Positions 41,641 to 54,659 of a DNA stretch of 64,000 nt are shown one piece after another. Each line of letters starts with the position of its first letter. Within the stretch, counting starts at the first letter, position 1. This DNA comes from Xiphophorus maculatus (Eukaryota; Chordata; Actinopteri; Cyprinodontiformes; Poeciliidae), in NCBI RefSeq assembly GCF_002775205.1, contig NC_036443.1, positions 12,205,698 to 12,269,697 of the forward strand, given 5' to 3'. Both the position numbers and the translations under genes were made by a program. The notes under the pieces were generated by a model. That model did not search any database. It was not told the origin of the DNA and saw only the letters and a program-made list of their open reading frames with translations.

Positions 41641-44600
41641 ATGGCTGGGAGCCTCCACATTAATATATAAAACAACAGTAATGTGTCACAGTTCATTAGT
41701 TTGGCTCTTGAACTGGATGTCATGACCCAGAATCCTTCATAATGTTCGCATCATTAGAAGACAGGGTCTCCAAGCTGGGTAAACAGCAGCACAAAAATCA
41801 GGAGTGTTTTGTTTAAATACCGAAGCGTGTTCTGTATAGTGTTTGTGCCTATTCACAAGTTGGACAGTTTCTTAATTAGCCATAAAAACTGTTCATGTTT
41901 GCCTCGGCCCTTTGCAGCTAACAGCTTTGTTGCTGTTGCTGCAGCTGAGGATCTCAAGTAATGTTATTTTCTCCCACTAGGCATTATAGGACTGGACTAT
42001 TTTCAGGACAATTGGGCCCTTGTGGGATAGCAATACACCAGATTGGAGTTACTTCAACCACATGAAATCCCCTCTATGTCATATGGTCAGGATGTAACAT
42101 GGAAAGGAGGAAGAAAAGGGACTCGGAGAAGCTAAATGTCACTGCAGCAGCGTGGGTGACAATGATGGTTGCCGGTAATTAATGGTATGTGAAGTCACGG
42201 TCACTTACAAGAGAGTCACACCATTACTCCTATTGGAAATCCATGTGTAATGTTTGAAGCCAGTTGTCATTTTTCTCAAGCCTAACAGACCTGAAAATGT
42301 TTCATCAATTATACAAGAAATGACCCCCATTAATATCATCATTTGACTCTTTGAATGATATCCTGTTGGCACAATTTCAATTTCATACAGTGGCAGTTGC
42401 ATTCAAAATCCCATAATGAGAAAGTGTATGAGGCTAATATTCACTGATTATCAGATTTGGTTAGATTACTTGTAGTTAAATAAAGAAAATCTGGTATAAA
42501 TAATTCCTGGACAAATTAGGCCATAAAATCACTTAAAAATGTCAAAGTGTTATTTATTTATATTCTTTTAATGAGACTGTGCTGACAGTTGAAAATGAAA
42601 ACAATTTTTATATCCCTGTGGAGTTATTTAGACATTAAGACAACTCTGGTGCATTCAGATGTCCCTTTATGTACCTTAAAAGTTAGGAGAGTGAAATCCT
42701 GGAGCTGTGCAACATTTTAGGCTGGTTAAATGCTGCTAGAGCAGCACCAGGATTTGGACTTTTCACCAGTGCCAGCAGTGTTTCTATTGTTGTTGTTTCA
42801 TGTCAGTAATTAAGTTAAAATGCTGACAGACCTTTGGTTCCTTCACTGTTTCTTTCTTTGTCATCACTGTAGCTGAATAAGAAACCCCAACTTTCCTAAA
42901 ATAGCTGTCTTTAGTAATAGTGGGGAGACCACACTGTTTTGTTTTGGTGCTGCATTTTTAAATCTGAAAATAAACATTTATGTGCTCCACTTTAAAACAA
43001 CACTGTATTAACTCAGATTGAACACTGTACTGATCTGCATTGAAAAGACTGTACTAAATATTTACATCATATATTTATGGACCATTATTCCCCTAATGCC
43101 TCCTTAGACATCTGTAATATTTTTGCTTTTCCTACTGCTTTACTTTATATCAGCCAGTTACTGCTGCTAATTTTTTTTTTTACATATTCTGTTCGCAGTA
43201 TGTGTTTCACTCAGGAAGATCACTGGTGCACAGTCTCCAATATTTGTTTCCCAACTATATTAACATTAACTTCTGTGAAAAGAACCACAAATTATAAAAC
43301 TGATAATGGTGATATTTAAGTTGTTTTAAGATAGTTGAAGCTAACTCTGGTATCATCCGCTTTGTACTAGCCATTAGTGTCTAGCTAATTAAATGCACCC
43401 TAAATGAAGATAGAGATTTACTAGAGGTGAGAAAAAATCTGAAATTTTCTTTTGCTTTACTAATTTTTGTTTTTTTGTTTGAGAATCCTCGCCAAACAGT
43501 GAAAGTGTGATGTAAAGTCCCTTTTTTTATTAAGACCAATAAATATATGTGAAATGTTCCATCACATCAGCACCTTGTTTTTAAAAACAGAATCACTGTT
43601 CGGGTTGCAATGAGAGCAAAAACACAACGCCGTTAAGGGTCACACGGTGAAGGAAAGAATTCAGCAGACGAGAGGCGCACCTGTGTGCCATTTCTCACCA
43701 AATGTTTCTCAAACCAACGTCACCGACTGCTTTACTGCCTTATGGCAGTTTGCTGCATTACTAAAGCAGCAGCCTGTTTGAATTAGCAAGGAAATGGCCG
43801 TATTTGTTATCTGTGAAAAAGAGCCACGCCAGGGTAAATTGAAAGAGTAATGGGCCTGACGTCAGGAATGAATTCCGGCACAAAAGACTCAGCATCGATT
43901 CATCAGGAAGATGTTGGTGTTGATTAGCATCTGGGGATGCAAGGGAGCACGAGGAGAAATAAATTACACACTCTGAACGTGTGGGTTTCAAATCTGGGAC
44001 GCTGCGCAGCAAAACACAGATAGAGACATGGGGAGATTTTTTTTGTAAAGATAATCCCTTCTTCATTTAGACATTTTATCCTAGTTAATTTTACCTCTAC
44101 ATGTATTAATTCAGATGTACTGGGACAACTTATCTCTAGTTACACAGATCTGATGCTTAAAGACTTAGCACAACTCCATTTAATATGTTTGGGAATACCA
44201 ATATCCCATTTTTGCTTTTGGCAAATGATGTGCTAATGTCGACGTCTTCAAGTCTTGACTTTTGCCGTGCTATGAAGCAGAGAGCACACTGGAGTATAAA
44301 TATAGTCAGATCCAGATCCAGGATGTTTTCAAGGCTTATGCTGCTCCTGGAGCAGCTTCAGAAGTCCTGGAGTGATTCTACATGGTTAAGTCCAGCATTA
44401 ACAACATGTTTCCTCTAAATGGAAGAGTCCTGACTGGAATGATAGATAGTGAAGCCTTCTCCAAAGATGAAGTTTCAGAATACAAGAGGAAACATGCAAA
44501 ATGTGGGTCAGCAATTATAAGAAGCCTTAAGTAGCTCTAATGATAAGGAACGCCTTTTAATTGATTATTGAGAAGGAGATAATTGATTTTCAACATGCCA

Positions 44601-44697
44601 ATTTTTGCTAGAATATTAATTAAAAACAACAAAGTTGGGCATTGTTTCATCATCTTCTGAGATATGAATGTCATTTTCTAGCAGAAGCAAACTTTCT

Positions 44698-44729
<32 letters not shown>

Positions 44730-44730
44730 T
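44698..44730. repeat. (TGA)n trinucleotide microsatellite
   Basis: About eleven uninterrupted TGA units occur in intergenic DNA. The poly-Asp frame it creates is not a gene. Confidence 0.9.
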
Positions 44731-45096
44731 TGATGACTTTAAATCTAAATATGCCAGGGGAATGAATAATTTTATGCCTAACGGTATCCTCTCTGGCATT
44801 TCTGTGCCAAAAATTGCACTTGTGCAGATCTGTTCTTAACACATCTGGTCCAAATAAAAACAAGGAACAAACTGGAATCAAGGAATGAACAAGGCAACGA
44901 AAAGGAAATCCAATAAGATAGATAGAAGGTGTTATGCATAGGATGAGTATTGAAATTGTGCCATTCTGAAGGCTGACAGACATTGTTCTCAGTGTAAATC
45001 AAGCTTAGACAGAACAGTGTGTTACAGAAAGAAATGGGCCTGTCATATTGCACCACAATATGTTTCTCTGTATTGAAACTAACCCAAAAAATATGT

Positions 45097-45370
45097 GGTA
45101 ACACTTTTTTTGAAGAGGTGTGCATAGTTGACTTTTAATGCAAATTTTAATGGAACTTTGCATTAAAAGTGTCACTATTTACTGACTAATACAAAGTTTA
45201 CACTTTTAAAGAACTTTTACTGCAACTTTTAGAGCACCTTTTAATTAAAAGTGTCATTATTTACTGAACAACACTTCAGGACAACAGTCGTAATCATTTA
45301 TGAGGAGTCATTCATGTTCATGACTGTCTCATATCAGTCTTATGCGCACCCATTCAAATAAAGTCTTACC
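45097..45370. mobile_element. hAT-like MITE with 8-bp target duplication
   Basis: The 274-bp element starts GGTAACACTTTTTTTGAA and ends TTCAAATAAAGTCTTACC, which are inverted repeats. It is flanked by AAATATGT at 45089-45096 and 45371-45378, a perfect 8-bp duplication typical of hAT-type insertion. Inside, ACTTTTAATGCAAA..TTTGCATTAAAAGT forms an inner inverted pair, and related words recur further right. There is no coding capacity. Confidence 0.85.
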
Positions 45371-48300
45371 AAATATGTATATTTGCAACTGCTTAAAACA
45401 AAACTTCCTTCTGTGGTTTTATTTATTGCAGTCATTTGAACATTCATGCATATTCCAGGTCCTCTCTTTCCTACTGTGTGTCACTTTAAAAATCACCTTT
45501 TAAAAAAACAAGTGGAAAAAAAAATATCCAACAACAGCAACAGAAAATCGAACAGTCTTTCACAAGAGATCGCTGTGAGGCATTTGCAGGAGTACCTTCA
45601 GTCTGTGCCATTTGCTGCATGTATGTTACAACAATAGCAGCAATAATGGAAACATTTAAACGAACCTTTCCGCAGAACAAAGGAAAATGTAAATAGTATT
45701 GATGACATTCAATGAATTTTTTCTCGCCTGCTGAACATCAGGCCTCGAGGCTCAAGTCACGCCACGCTTTGGAAATAGAGCAGGAAACTCACTTCCTCAC
45801 AAGCATTATTTGACCTCTTGTAGAAAAGACAAATAAGAGTCTATCTGACACTCGGGGATGTTCGACTTTAAAGCTGCGTGCTTTATTGAGCAGAAAGCGA
45901 GCTGCAGAAACATAAACTCCGCACAGCAGCGGCGGAGCAAATAACAGTGGATTAACTCAGTATTGTTCGTTGGCATTCATCTTTGCTGACACATCCCCAT
46001 TTCTTCAAGTCCTTAATTACAGTTTACAGCTGGTGGGTGGTTACAGTTGCTGTGCTTGCAGCCGGCGGAACACAAAAGGGATAAAGATGGCAGAGTGAGG
46101 GTAAATATGCTCAGAAAGTGTAACAAATATTAGCACAAGAAGCCCGGAGAGGATGTGTAGCTCACAAAAGCTTCAAGTTCGGGTCAACTGGGGTCCCATG
46201 AGAAGTTCAAATTAAACAATGTTAAAAAACAACGCGTCTTTCTATTCCTTCTTCTTCCAGCTTGTGATGCTGCATCTCTCTTAACATCACATTCAACTCT
46301 CTTTTGTTGACTCTCGGATGCTGACAGTCACTACCCCCTTTTAGTCGGTTTCAGCAGAGCTAATGACTGGCTGACTGGCTTCCTATAAGGAAGCACTTCA
46401 TTACCGCATGGCACAGCAAGCAGGTGGAGCAGAGCCGTGAGCGCAGCGTCTGTGCTGCGCACATCGAGGTGTAAGATTTGATCATGCTGAAATCAAAACA
46501 GCCGCAGCCTTGTGTTTGTTCCTGCTGTTTTTTTTTTTTTTTTTTAATGCAAGCTCATTTATATGTCCACGGTACTTGTACAGACTGAATTTAGTCAGGG
46601 TCTTGCAAACTGACGTTTTGCTGACGCAAATGCATATTATAATATATTTAGACTTAATCTTACCTCTTGATTTTGGAACATCTGATAAGCACACATTTTG
46701 CATCTAAGTAATCCTTTGTTTCATTTTGCAACACTCAGGTTTCTTGCTGTAAATTATTCACCTGCAAACCAAACAAACTCTGCATACAGTGAAATCAAGA
46801 TATTAAGTAGACACATTAAAAACAGTTTTCCAGGTCAGTTGGGATTAGCAATTCTTTTTTAAAAATGTTTTGACACACTTCCTTGAGATACTGGTTTGAC
46901 ATCTCCACATACATTATTTCTTTTTCTTATGATGTCATCTAGTTTGTGAGGAGATACGGCTTGAAACATCTCCATGGATGTTTGAAGCGAAACACCCAAG
47001 GAAAATGATGCCGCCACTCCTTTGCATCACAGTTGAGATGGTGTCTTCAAGATCAGAAGCTTTTTTTCTCACATTTTTTACTCCCACATTTAATAATGGA
47101 AATTATGGCTACACACTTCAATTAGTTTCATCAGACTATTGTCAAAGATGAAACGAGATATGTCAGACATTTTTCTGTCTGCTCCTCTATATGTTGTTTT
47201 AGCTGCACAAACCAAGTATTCACCTAGCACATCTTCTTCCACGTTACCACAGTTCAGAACCAACCAGTTTTTAGATAGACTTTTTGTCTGTAGTTTAATC
47301 AGAAGCAAATTCTTCTGATGAAAGCCAATCAGAAGGATTTGCTACTGTAAGTAAAACGCTTCAAACCACATATCGTGAACCAGGTTATTAGAGATCTGAA
47401 AATTGTAATTAAGACACGTCACATCTGTACTCCTAAGGTTTGGAATTGCATAAAAAGCTTTCCAAAACAAATTAGTTTGCGATTCTTTCATTTCATCTGT
47501 ATGTTTGGTCTCTATTGAATTCCACCTTCAGCCCAAAGGCACTCACAGCTGAACAAAATGGTTGCTAAACTCTTAAGAATATGAGCTAAGGAGGAGAAAA
47601 GCACAACCACAGTCATAACCAATCAAACACCGGAAGCGCAGAAAAAAAAGGTGCTGTAGGCCTTTTTTCGAGGATTAGTTTCCACTTTATAAATCAGCAC
47701 AGGCTGCAGCGAACAACCAAAGAGACGGTCAATGAAACAAGCAAGAGGTTCATTATGAAGGATTGACTGTGTTAAAACTTCTAATTACCACATCTATGGC
47801 ATTTCAGTACCGACACTGCAAATGGCATTTAAAATGTGAACCCGGAGTCAGCAAAGGCAAAAATCCTGCAATATAACAAAAACAGGGATGTTTGTTGCTC
47901 TGTTTTAACTAGATTATGTGTTCTGAAATGTTGCTGATGTTTAAAAACAAAACAATGTTTCTAATGATAGCCCAGGCACTGCTTTACTAAAAATGCAAAA
48001 TGATCATGTAAACAAACTTTAGTCTCGCAAAATAAAATACATGTAGAAATTGTATCTTGTTTCAATTAATGTTTTTTTTATGTCTGTGTGGTACTTTTAA
48101 GATTTTGCTTCAGTTTGAACAATGTTGCTTAAATGCCATCCACATTGCAGACCTTTCTACAGTCCTCTGACAGTGAGCTTCGTAGTATTTTTTTATCTCC
48201 TTCTATTCTGTGCGTGATGGTGAGATAAGCATTGGTCCTCATCTGACCTTTCTGCGTCACAGTTCCAGTTGTTAAATGTTGTTCTGATTTTAGATATTGA

Positions 48301-50121
48301 CAAGAAAGAAAGAGTTAGTATACAGATGGGTTTACACAATTGTTTCCAAAGCAAAATTAAACTATATTGCAGCATACTAGATCAACTTATTTCAGATTGT
48401 TAAAATAGAAGAATTGCCAGAATATTATTGTTGGACTGACAAGTGACATTTAAGTCCACAAGCAATACATCTTTCTTTCCCTACAGGTCTGAGTATGTTC
48501 TCTGGTCGTGAATGTCTAAAAGTCTCAAATCTATTTAAAGTCATCAAGAATTAGAGATCGTGGTGCTGAAACAAGCTCACAAATTAAACATTTTTGCTTT
48601 TCTAATAATGTGGTTGTACTTTCAGAGCTGCGTTTTGTTAAGTCAGGGGGTGTCAATTCTGTTGATGTGTCATGCCGGATGATTAAAAGCCTCAAAAAGC
48701 TGGATGACGTCTGTGCAGAAAACATCTGCAACATGCATAGACTGCTCTGAGTCTCCAACATCCCACCAGCTCTACAATAAGGGGAGCCGAAAGATCACGC
48801 CTGAGAAAGAGTACCATCAAAAAGGTCCTTTGATATTGCAAATTAACATTGATATTCATGGGGATAATTATTGCAATTCACGTCAAATACCAGCCATTAG
48901 TGCTGCAGTGTTAGGGGAAAAAGGGGCTTTGGTTATTAAAAGCTACTTATCAGACAACTGTTGCTGGCTGAAAAGCCTTGCTTGCTACTGACTAACATCA
49001 ATATCCACGTTCCATTAAAACAGACAGGACAAACCCTCTGCAATTCCCCTATTAAAATGGCTTTCACAATAAACCTGTGGCTACAGCATTCGTCAAAGTG
49101 CAGATTTATGAGAACAAATGTACATTTTGTAGCAATCTGGTTTGATAAACCAAAAGCAACATGTTGTTTTGTACGGTTTTTAGACTTTGTAATAGTGAAT
49201 AAGTGCAAAGAAAATGCTTTACTTCAAAATGTTGCAATTAAAATGTATTAAATCGTTTTTTTGGTTGGTGAAGGGGAAGGAGGGTATTTAGTACCCTTAG
49301 AGGAACAGGATCATAATTAGTTATTGGCATGAGTCAAGTTTCATCAGCATCATATCTAAACAAGATTGACAGGGCATCAAAGTATGCAGAGGATGGTGGA
49401 TGCTTTACAGTCTATTAATACATACAAGCTTTACCCTGATAGCTTGTTTAACAGTAGATATTTGCCAAAATTCTATATTTTTTTACATCTCAATATTAAA
49501 ATAACATTTTATCTTCAGTAAAATGTAACAGAATTATGTCAGAATGTCTCAGTCTACTATATATCATAATAATTTCGTACTTTCAGTGGTGTTACATGTA
49601 CTCATCCTCACTGATTTCCAAAATCAAGCATGGGGTGCAGAAGTTCAGGTTTATTGTGGATTTTCTTTAATCAAAAATATATTTAGGGGCTCATGTATGT
49701 ACATACACCATAACTGTCAAAAAAGCCAAACAAGAACAAAGAAGTAAAATGTTGGAACACTTTTGTTGGTGTCCACAGAGAAACAGCTGATCAACCAAGG
49801 AGGTTCCATCCACATTCTTAAACTCAAACTCAAAGCAACAACTTTTTTCAAATCAAAATCTTTTTGAAACACGTTGTAGTTGTATACTGTATTACAGATT
49901 CACCACCAAAATGAAAGGATTAAAATAAATGATTAAAAGTCTAAAATGTTTATGATATTGTGTTCTATAACTGATAATTATAAATGAAGTACAGCAGGAG
50001 GAGGTTAAAAAAAAGCCTAGAATTGAACCTGAAGAGTTGTGACATCGGTCAGTTTGATAGATTTGTGTGACAGAAGAAGGTGGAGGGATGATGACACACA
50101 GATCATGTGTCTGTCTCGCTT

Positions 50122-50128
50122 TGTTTAC
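50122..50128 (+). promoter_or_regulatory. FOXA-like site upstream of the MASP2-like gene
   Basis: TGTTTAC lies about 100 bases before the start codon, in a region without a TATA box. Complement genes of this family are mostly expressed in liver, where FOXA factors act, so the site is plausible. A 7-base match alone is weak evidence. Confidence 0.3.
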
Positions 50129-50228
50129 CTAAATGTCAGCCTGCTGGGACAGCTGAGTTCATTTACCTCCCCATTAGTCAGAGTAAACTGTTCCAAAACA
50201 GGCAGCGTCTCAGGGCTGTGAAGCAAGC

Positions 50229-53200
50229 ATGACCAGGTGAGTGTCAGCTCTTCATTTTTTTTTTTTTCAGAGTGTGATCCTCCAACCTGCTTCTATCCCC
50301 CCTAATTTTCTGCAGTGGCATCTGTGTGTTTGCCCTGTCTTCCCTCCTTGGTGTCTCACTGAGTGTGGAAATGACCGGGTTATATGGCAGCTTTGCCTCC
50401 CCTGAATTCCCGCAGCCATACCCCGACAACCAGCTCGTGGTGTGGAACATAACCGCTCCGCACGGCCACCGCATCAAGCTCTACTTCACCCACTTCAGCT
50501 TGGAGCCCTCCAACCAGTGTGAGTACGACCACATCCAGGTGAGCTGCATCTAAACAAAGCCCCATTTGTGCAAACCGGAACTCCTTGCTCACCAAAGAGG
50601 CCTCTAACCCTGTCAAAACAGGTTTTGGCGGAAGGGAATGAAACCCTGCGGTTCTGTGGTGAGGAGGAAAAGAACCACGAGAGCACCCCCAGGAACACCA
50701 TCATCATGTCAGCCGGGAACGTCATGTCGGTGGTCTTTAGGAGTGACTACTCTAACGAAGGCCGATTCACTGGCTTCCAAGCGTTTTACACCTCAGAAGG
50801 TGATGTAAAAATGTGACGTTTGTTCCCAGAAGGCAAATAGGGCATCAGCAGCTATAATGAAATGCTTTAAAAGTTCATGTAGAAACAATGGGACTATTAG
50901 ATCATCTTAGGCACAGTCAGCTTTTAAGCCGTACACAACTTATGAGAAAGACTGACAGAAATACAAAAAAATGTTAAAACATGTTTGAAGAAATGTAGAT
51001 ACTCCTCCATCCACCAGTTCTCATGTCGTACCCCTTTTCTACTAAAGTGGGTCCATTCAGAAGACAAAACCCCGGCCATAAACCATAGACACTTTATCAT
51101 TTTTAATCTTACCTTTTTGCTGTTTTATATGATAAGCTCAGAGGAGCCACAGATATGTATTTAAACCTCATTACCCTGAGACCCCTCAATAAAATCTAGT
51201 GCTTTTGAAATTCCCTATCAGTAAATGGCATCCATTCAAATCTCAATATAAGGAGCTGTTCTGACCAGGCATTAAAGTAGTATTTATTTTCAATTGGCCT
51301 CCTCAAATCCAGGCTTCAAAAGTGTCCTGCAACTTTTGGATGTGTTCCTGGTTTAACACACCTCAGCCAAATGGCTGTTTGAAACAGAGACCCATCTAAA
51401 ACCTGCATGATCCCGGCCCTCGAGTCCTGAACTTGAGGTTCCCTGCCCTAGAGTGTTATATCTGTTTCTTGAGTAGATTTAGGTTTGAGGACCCGAGCTC
51501 TCGAGGTGGAGTATAAACAAGTCTGTTTAACATAAGAAGGAGCTTGACAATTCAAGGCCCGAGAAGTTAAAGTCAGGATGTTACAATGAATCCTACAGAC
51601 CCATTCAGTAAATTAGAATATTATTAAAAAGTTTATTTATTTCACTAACTCCATCATCATGTAGAAAATTGTAATTAGACAAGAACTACCTGTTTATTTC
51701 TTGTAGTCTTGGTGATTTTCTGCCAACAGCTAGTGAAGAGATGGCAACTAAAATTAGTGCACTACATCAGATCAATAAAAAAAGTTTAAAAAAAAAAGAA
51801 ATGTTGGCTTAATGAAAAGCATGTTTAATACCTGCTCAAAAGGTACTTTTAATCTGACAAATGAGACTCGGGACATATGTTCTAATTTATTGAATAGGAC
51901 TGTACAGTAAACATGTAACCACTATAAAGACATTAAGACAGTGATGTGAGATCTTCTGTTTGTCATCACTGCAGAGCTTCAGACTAACTAAAAGTTATCA
52001 AGAGCGTTTTTGTTAATGTATGTGAAAAATGTCTAGACAAGAGTTTTTCTACCATCTTGAGAAAACTAACCATGACTCTGAGCCTTCAGACAACATAATA
52101 TACACTGCTACGCTTTGAAGAGAGCAACCCGGCCAGCTGTAGCATCAAACCTCAGCTAGCTGATATTACATTATTACACTAAATAGTGCAATGGAAATAA
52201 ATTGATTGTTAGTATGGCTCATATTCTAAAGCAGTATTGGCTTACACTGCAGGGTGATGAATCCAAACAAATAGTCACAGTTGAAACAGTTAATAGACTC
52301 AAGGCACCCTCCAGGGTCACACATCTCATTAAGACAGTCTAGCATCATGCATCTTTAGAGTGAAAAGATACAAATGTACCGAGTAACGCTAAACCATCAT
52401 CCTGTGTCGGTCTCTTCCAGATATCAACGAGTGCCTATCCAGGGTGGATGGCGAGCGAGTATGTGACCATTTCTGCCACAATTACATCGGTGGCTATTAC
52501 TGCACGTGCAAGCAGGGACACCTTCTCCATGACAACAAGAGATCCTGCACAGGTAGGAGCAACCGGAGCTGAAACCCAAGAGGCGTGTTCGTTTGGGTGC
52601 AATCAAAGGAGCTCAGAAGGCTCCCAATGAGGTGTGGTGTTAAAGAGCTCGGCATGAGGGAATGACTGCATTAGTAGTTGTAAAGCAGATCAGATAAACT
52701 CACGCTGAGCCTCTCAGCCTCTTGTCTCTGTCTGAGACAAGTGGTGAAAACAAGTCCAAGTCCTCAAAATGCCTTACTAACACAACACTAAGATTTTAGG
52801 ACATTTAAAGCAAGATGAAAATGCACCTACATATAGTAGTACCTTTGTAGTACCTTACAAAGGTACCTTACAAAGGTGTAAAATCCTTTGCAGAAAATAA
52901 TGATTTGACTTTTAACATAAGACACATAGTAAGTGTAAGATGTTGGATTTTATAATGTAATAGGTGTTAATTCTAGGCTGAAAAGAAATACTGATGCATG
53001 CAGTTGCTGATCTCTGGCAGCTGGTGCTCAGTGAGGTTAATCACAGCCAATTCCTCAGGGAAGAGCAACTTTGAAATGGCTATAAAAATTGATACCTGTG
53101 TGCAGCACTTACAGCGCACCGGCACCAGGTAATTAATCACAATTACCAGCTGATGTGCCTTAAATTATTATACTTTGCCAGGGGAAAAAAACGGTGCCAC

Positions 53201-54306
53201 AACAAATCATGCAATGAATAGACAAAAATGATTATCTGCCCACAGATTGTTCTAATTATATAAATTACAGCAACTCTGCCTCTTTGCGGAAGCTCATTTG
53301 TTTTTGTCCATAACTTCATCTGCACACTTCGCCAGGGCAATAACACAGATCAAAATTAATCTAATCTTTTATGGTGCCAGTGGAGAGAGCAATTCACAAA
53401 GAAATGTTATTTTCTGTCTTTAAAAAAATCCGGCGTGACAAAACAGTTGAAGGAAGAACCCAATTTTAAGAATTCAGTATCATTCACTGAGGTTTGAACA
53501 CTGGGTATAGGGATCCTTCAAGCTCTGGAAAGGTACAGAAAGTGTTTTCTGGATTTTCCAGGTGGGTAAGATTCTTATAAACTGATGTATTTATATTCTA
53601 AAGTGTTTAGCTCTAACAGGATTTAAGGGTAAGTAAATCTGAAAAGGTGAATATTGACACAAAACATGCGTAGGAACCAACTTATGTCCTAAACAAGTGC
53701 AAATTTCACCTAATCTGTGTTTCCTCTACAGTGCCTTGCAAAAGCCAGGTGTTGACGTCAGCATCTGGAGCTCTGACTAGTCCTGGCTACCCAAACCCTT
53801 ATCCACCCATGAGCCAGTGCGATCACACCATCAGTCTGCCAGAGGGCTCCAGAATCATCCTGGACTTCTTGGAACCTTTTGACATAGAGGGACACCCTGA
53901 AGTCCCTTGTCCATATGATGTGCTAAAGGTCAGTACCGCACAATGCTAATGTAGACAAGACAATGAATAAGTAATGTATTCCTCCCCATGGCTTTAAGAC
54001 AACCTGTCACTGACTTACCCTCTGCCAGCTGATTTACTACATGCTACTGCGTTTTCTTGCATATTTGAGTTTGGCAGGGCAATGGTCAGAGACCCAATGA
54101 ATCAATCTTCTTTTTCCTTTTGGATGTTTCTTTTTTTTTTTTTTTAGATTTTAACAACTGGACAAGAGTACGGACCGTTCTGTGGCTTGGCACCACCAGA
54201 CTCTATTGATACTGGAAGTTACCAAGTGCATGTGGCGTTCAGGTCTGACTCTACTGGGAAAAACAAGGGATGGAAGATCAAATACACCAGCACCAAAGCT
54301 GAATAG
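50229..54306 (+). CDS. MASP2-family CUB1-EGF-CUB2 protein lacking the protease part
   Basis: Secreted, predicted to bind collectins and ficolins of the lectin complement pathway. Exons: 50229-50236, 50316-50538, 50622-50799, 52421-52552, 53732-53928, 54148-54306; GT-AG, phases 2,0,1,1,0; 298 aa. Signal peptide 1-19. CUB1 (about 20-136) keeps the Ca-site residues E66, D74 and D119 and one Cys pair (C71, C89). The EGF domain (137-180) has all six Cys and a DINEC Ca-binding start, with N157 in the hydroxylation motif. CUB2 is 183-296. Wording is closest to MASP2 ([26 protein letters not shown]). Where MASP genes splice on to the CCP domains, this one reads KAE then a stop, with no donor. I see no CCP or trypsin-like exon in the rest of the window. 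It resembles the short MAp/sMAP products and could be a competitive inhibitor of lectin-pathway activation. The 8-base first coding exon is the least certain part. Confidence 0.88.
51603..51895. mobile_element. Tc1-type MITE in intron 3 of the MASP2-like gene
   Basis: The ends ATTCAGTAAATTAGAA (51603-51618) and TTCTAATTTATTGAAT (51880-51895) are inverted repeats matching at 15 of 16 positions. The inner words AGAAATGTTGGCTTAATGAA and AAGTTTATTTATTTCACTAA belong to a well-known fish Tc1-like family, of which only the ends remain (293 bp). Confidence 0.75.
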
Positions 54307-54464
54307 CTTTCATAACTTCTGATAACTGATGGCTGCCTGCCTGGATAATATTTTCCTCTGCAAGTTTTAAGATATGTTATTTTTTATTACTTTATTTTGG
54401 AATTAATAATTATAAGTCTAACTTTTGTTATATTTTTCTGACTTTTTGAACCAATACATTGAAA

Positions 54465-54470
54465 ATTAAA
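54465..54470 (+). terminator. Poly(A) signal ATTAAA of the MASP2-like gene
   Basis: ATTAAA lies 159 bases after the stop codon, in AT-rich DNA. No AATAAA occurs closer. Its position directly behind the early stop supports a real short transcript. Confidence 0.5.
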
Positions 54471-54659
54471 TGCACATGACCTGCAAATTGAATTACACCT
54501 CTTAATTTTTACTTTTTTAACATATGGAGTAGTACACAACGGTTTTGAAAAAGTGGAAGCTCAGTTATTTTTGGGGTTTAAAAAATATTAAGGTGGTCAT
54601 GCATTTGTGTTTAACCCAGTTTTATGTACAATTACATCGCACAGAGGAGGACTTTATTT

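Larger units (their letters stand above)
33644..50228. other. 16.6-kb gene-free interval with regulatory-looking blocks
   Basis: No coding exon was recognised between cort and the MASP2-like gene. Scattered repeats are listed separately. Between them are stretches of balanced base composition rich in homeobox-like TAATTA, E-box and CRE words, unlike the AT-rich filler: about 36440-36665, 38010-38410, 40590-40870, 41880-42190, 43590-43990, 45720-46110 and 46250-46450. These look like conserved non-coding elements, but only an alignment could show conservation. Confidence 0.4.

Noticed and set aside
44642-44983. Frames with poly-Asp or poly-Ile runs
   Set aside because: They are translations of the (TGA)n microsatellite.
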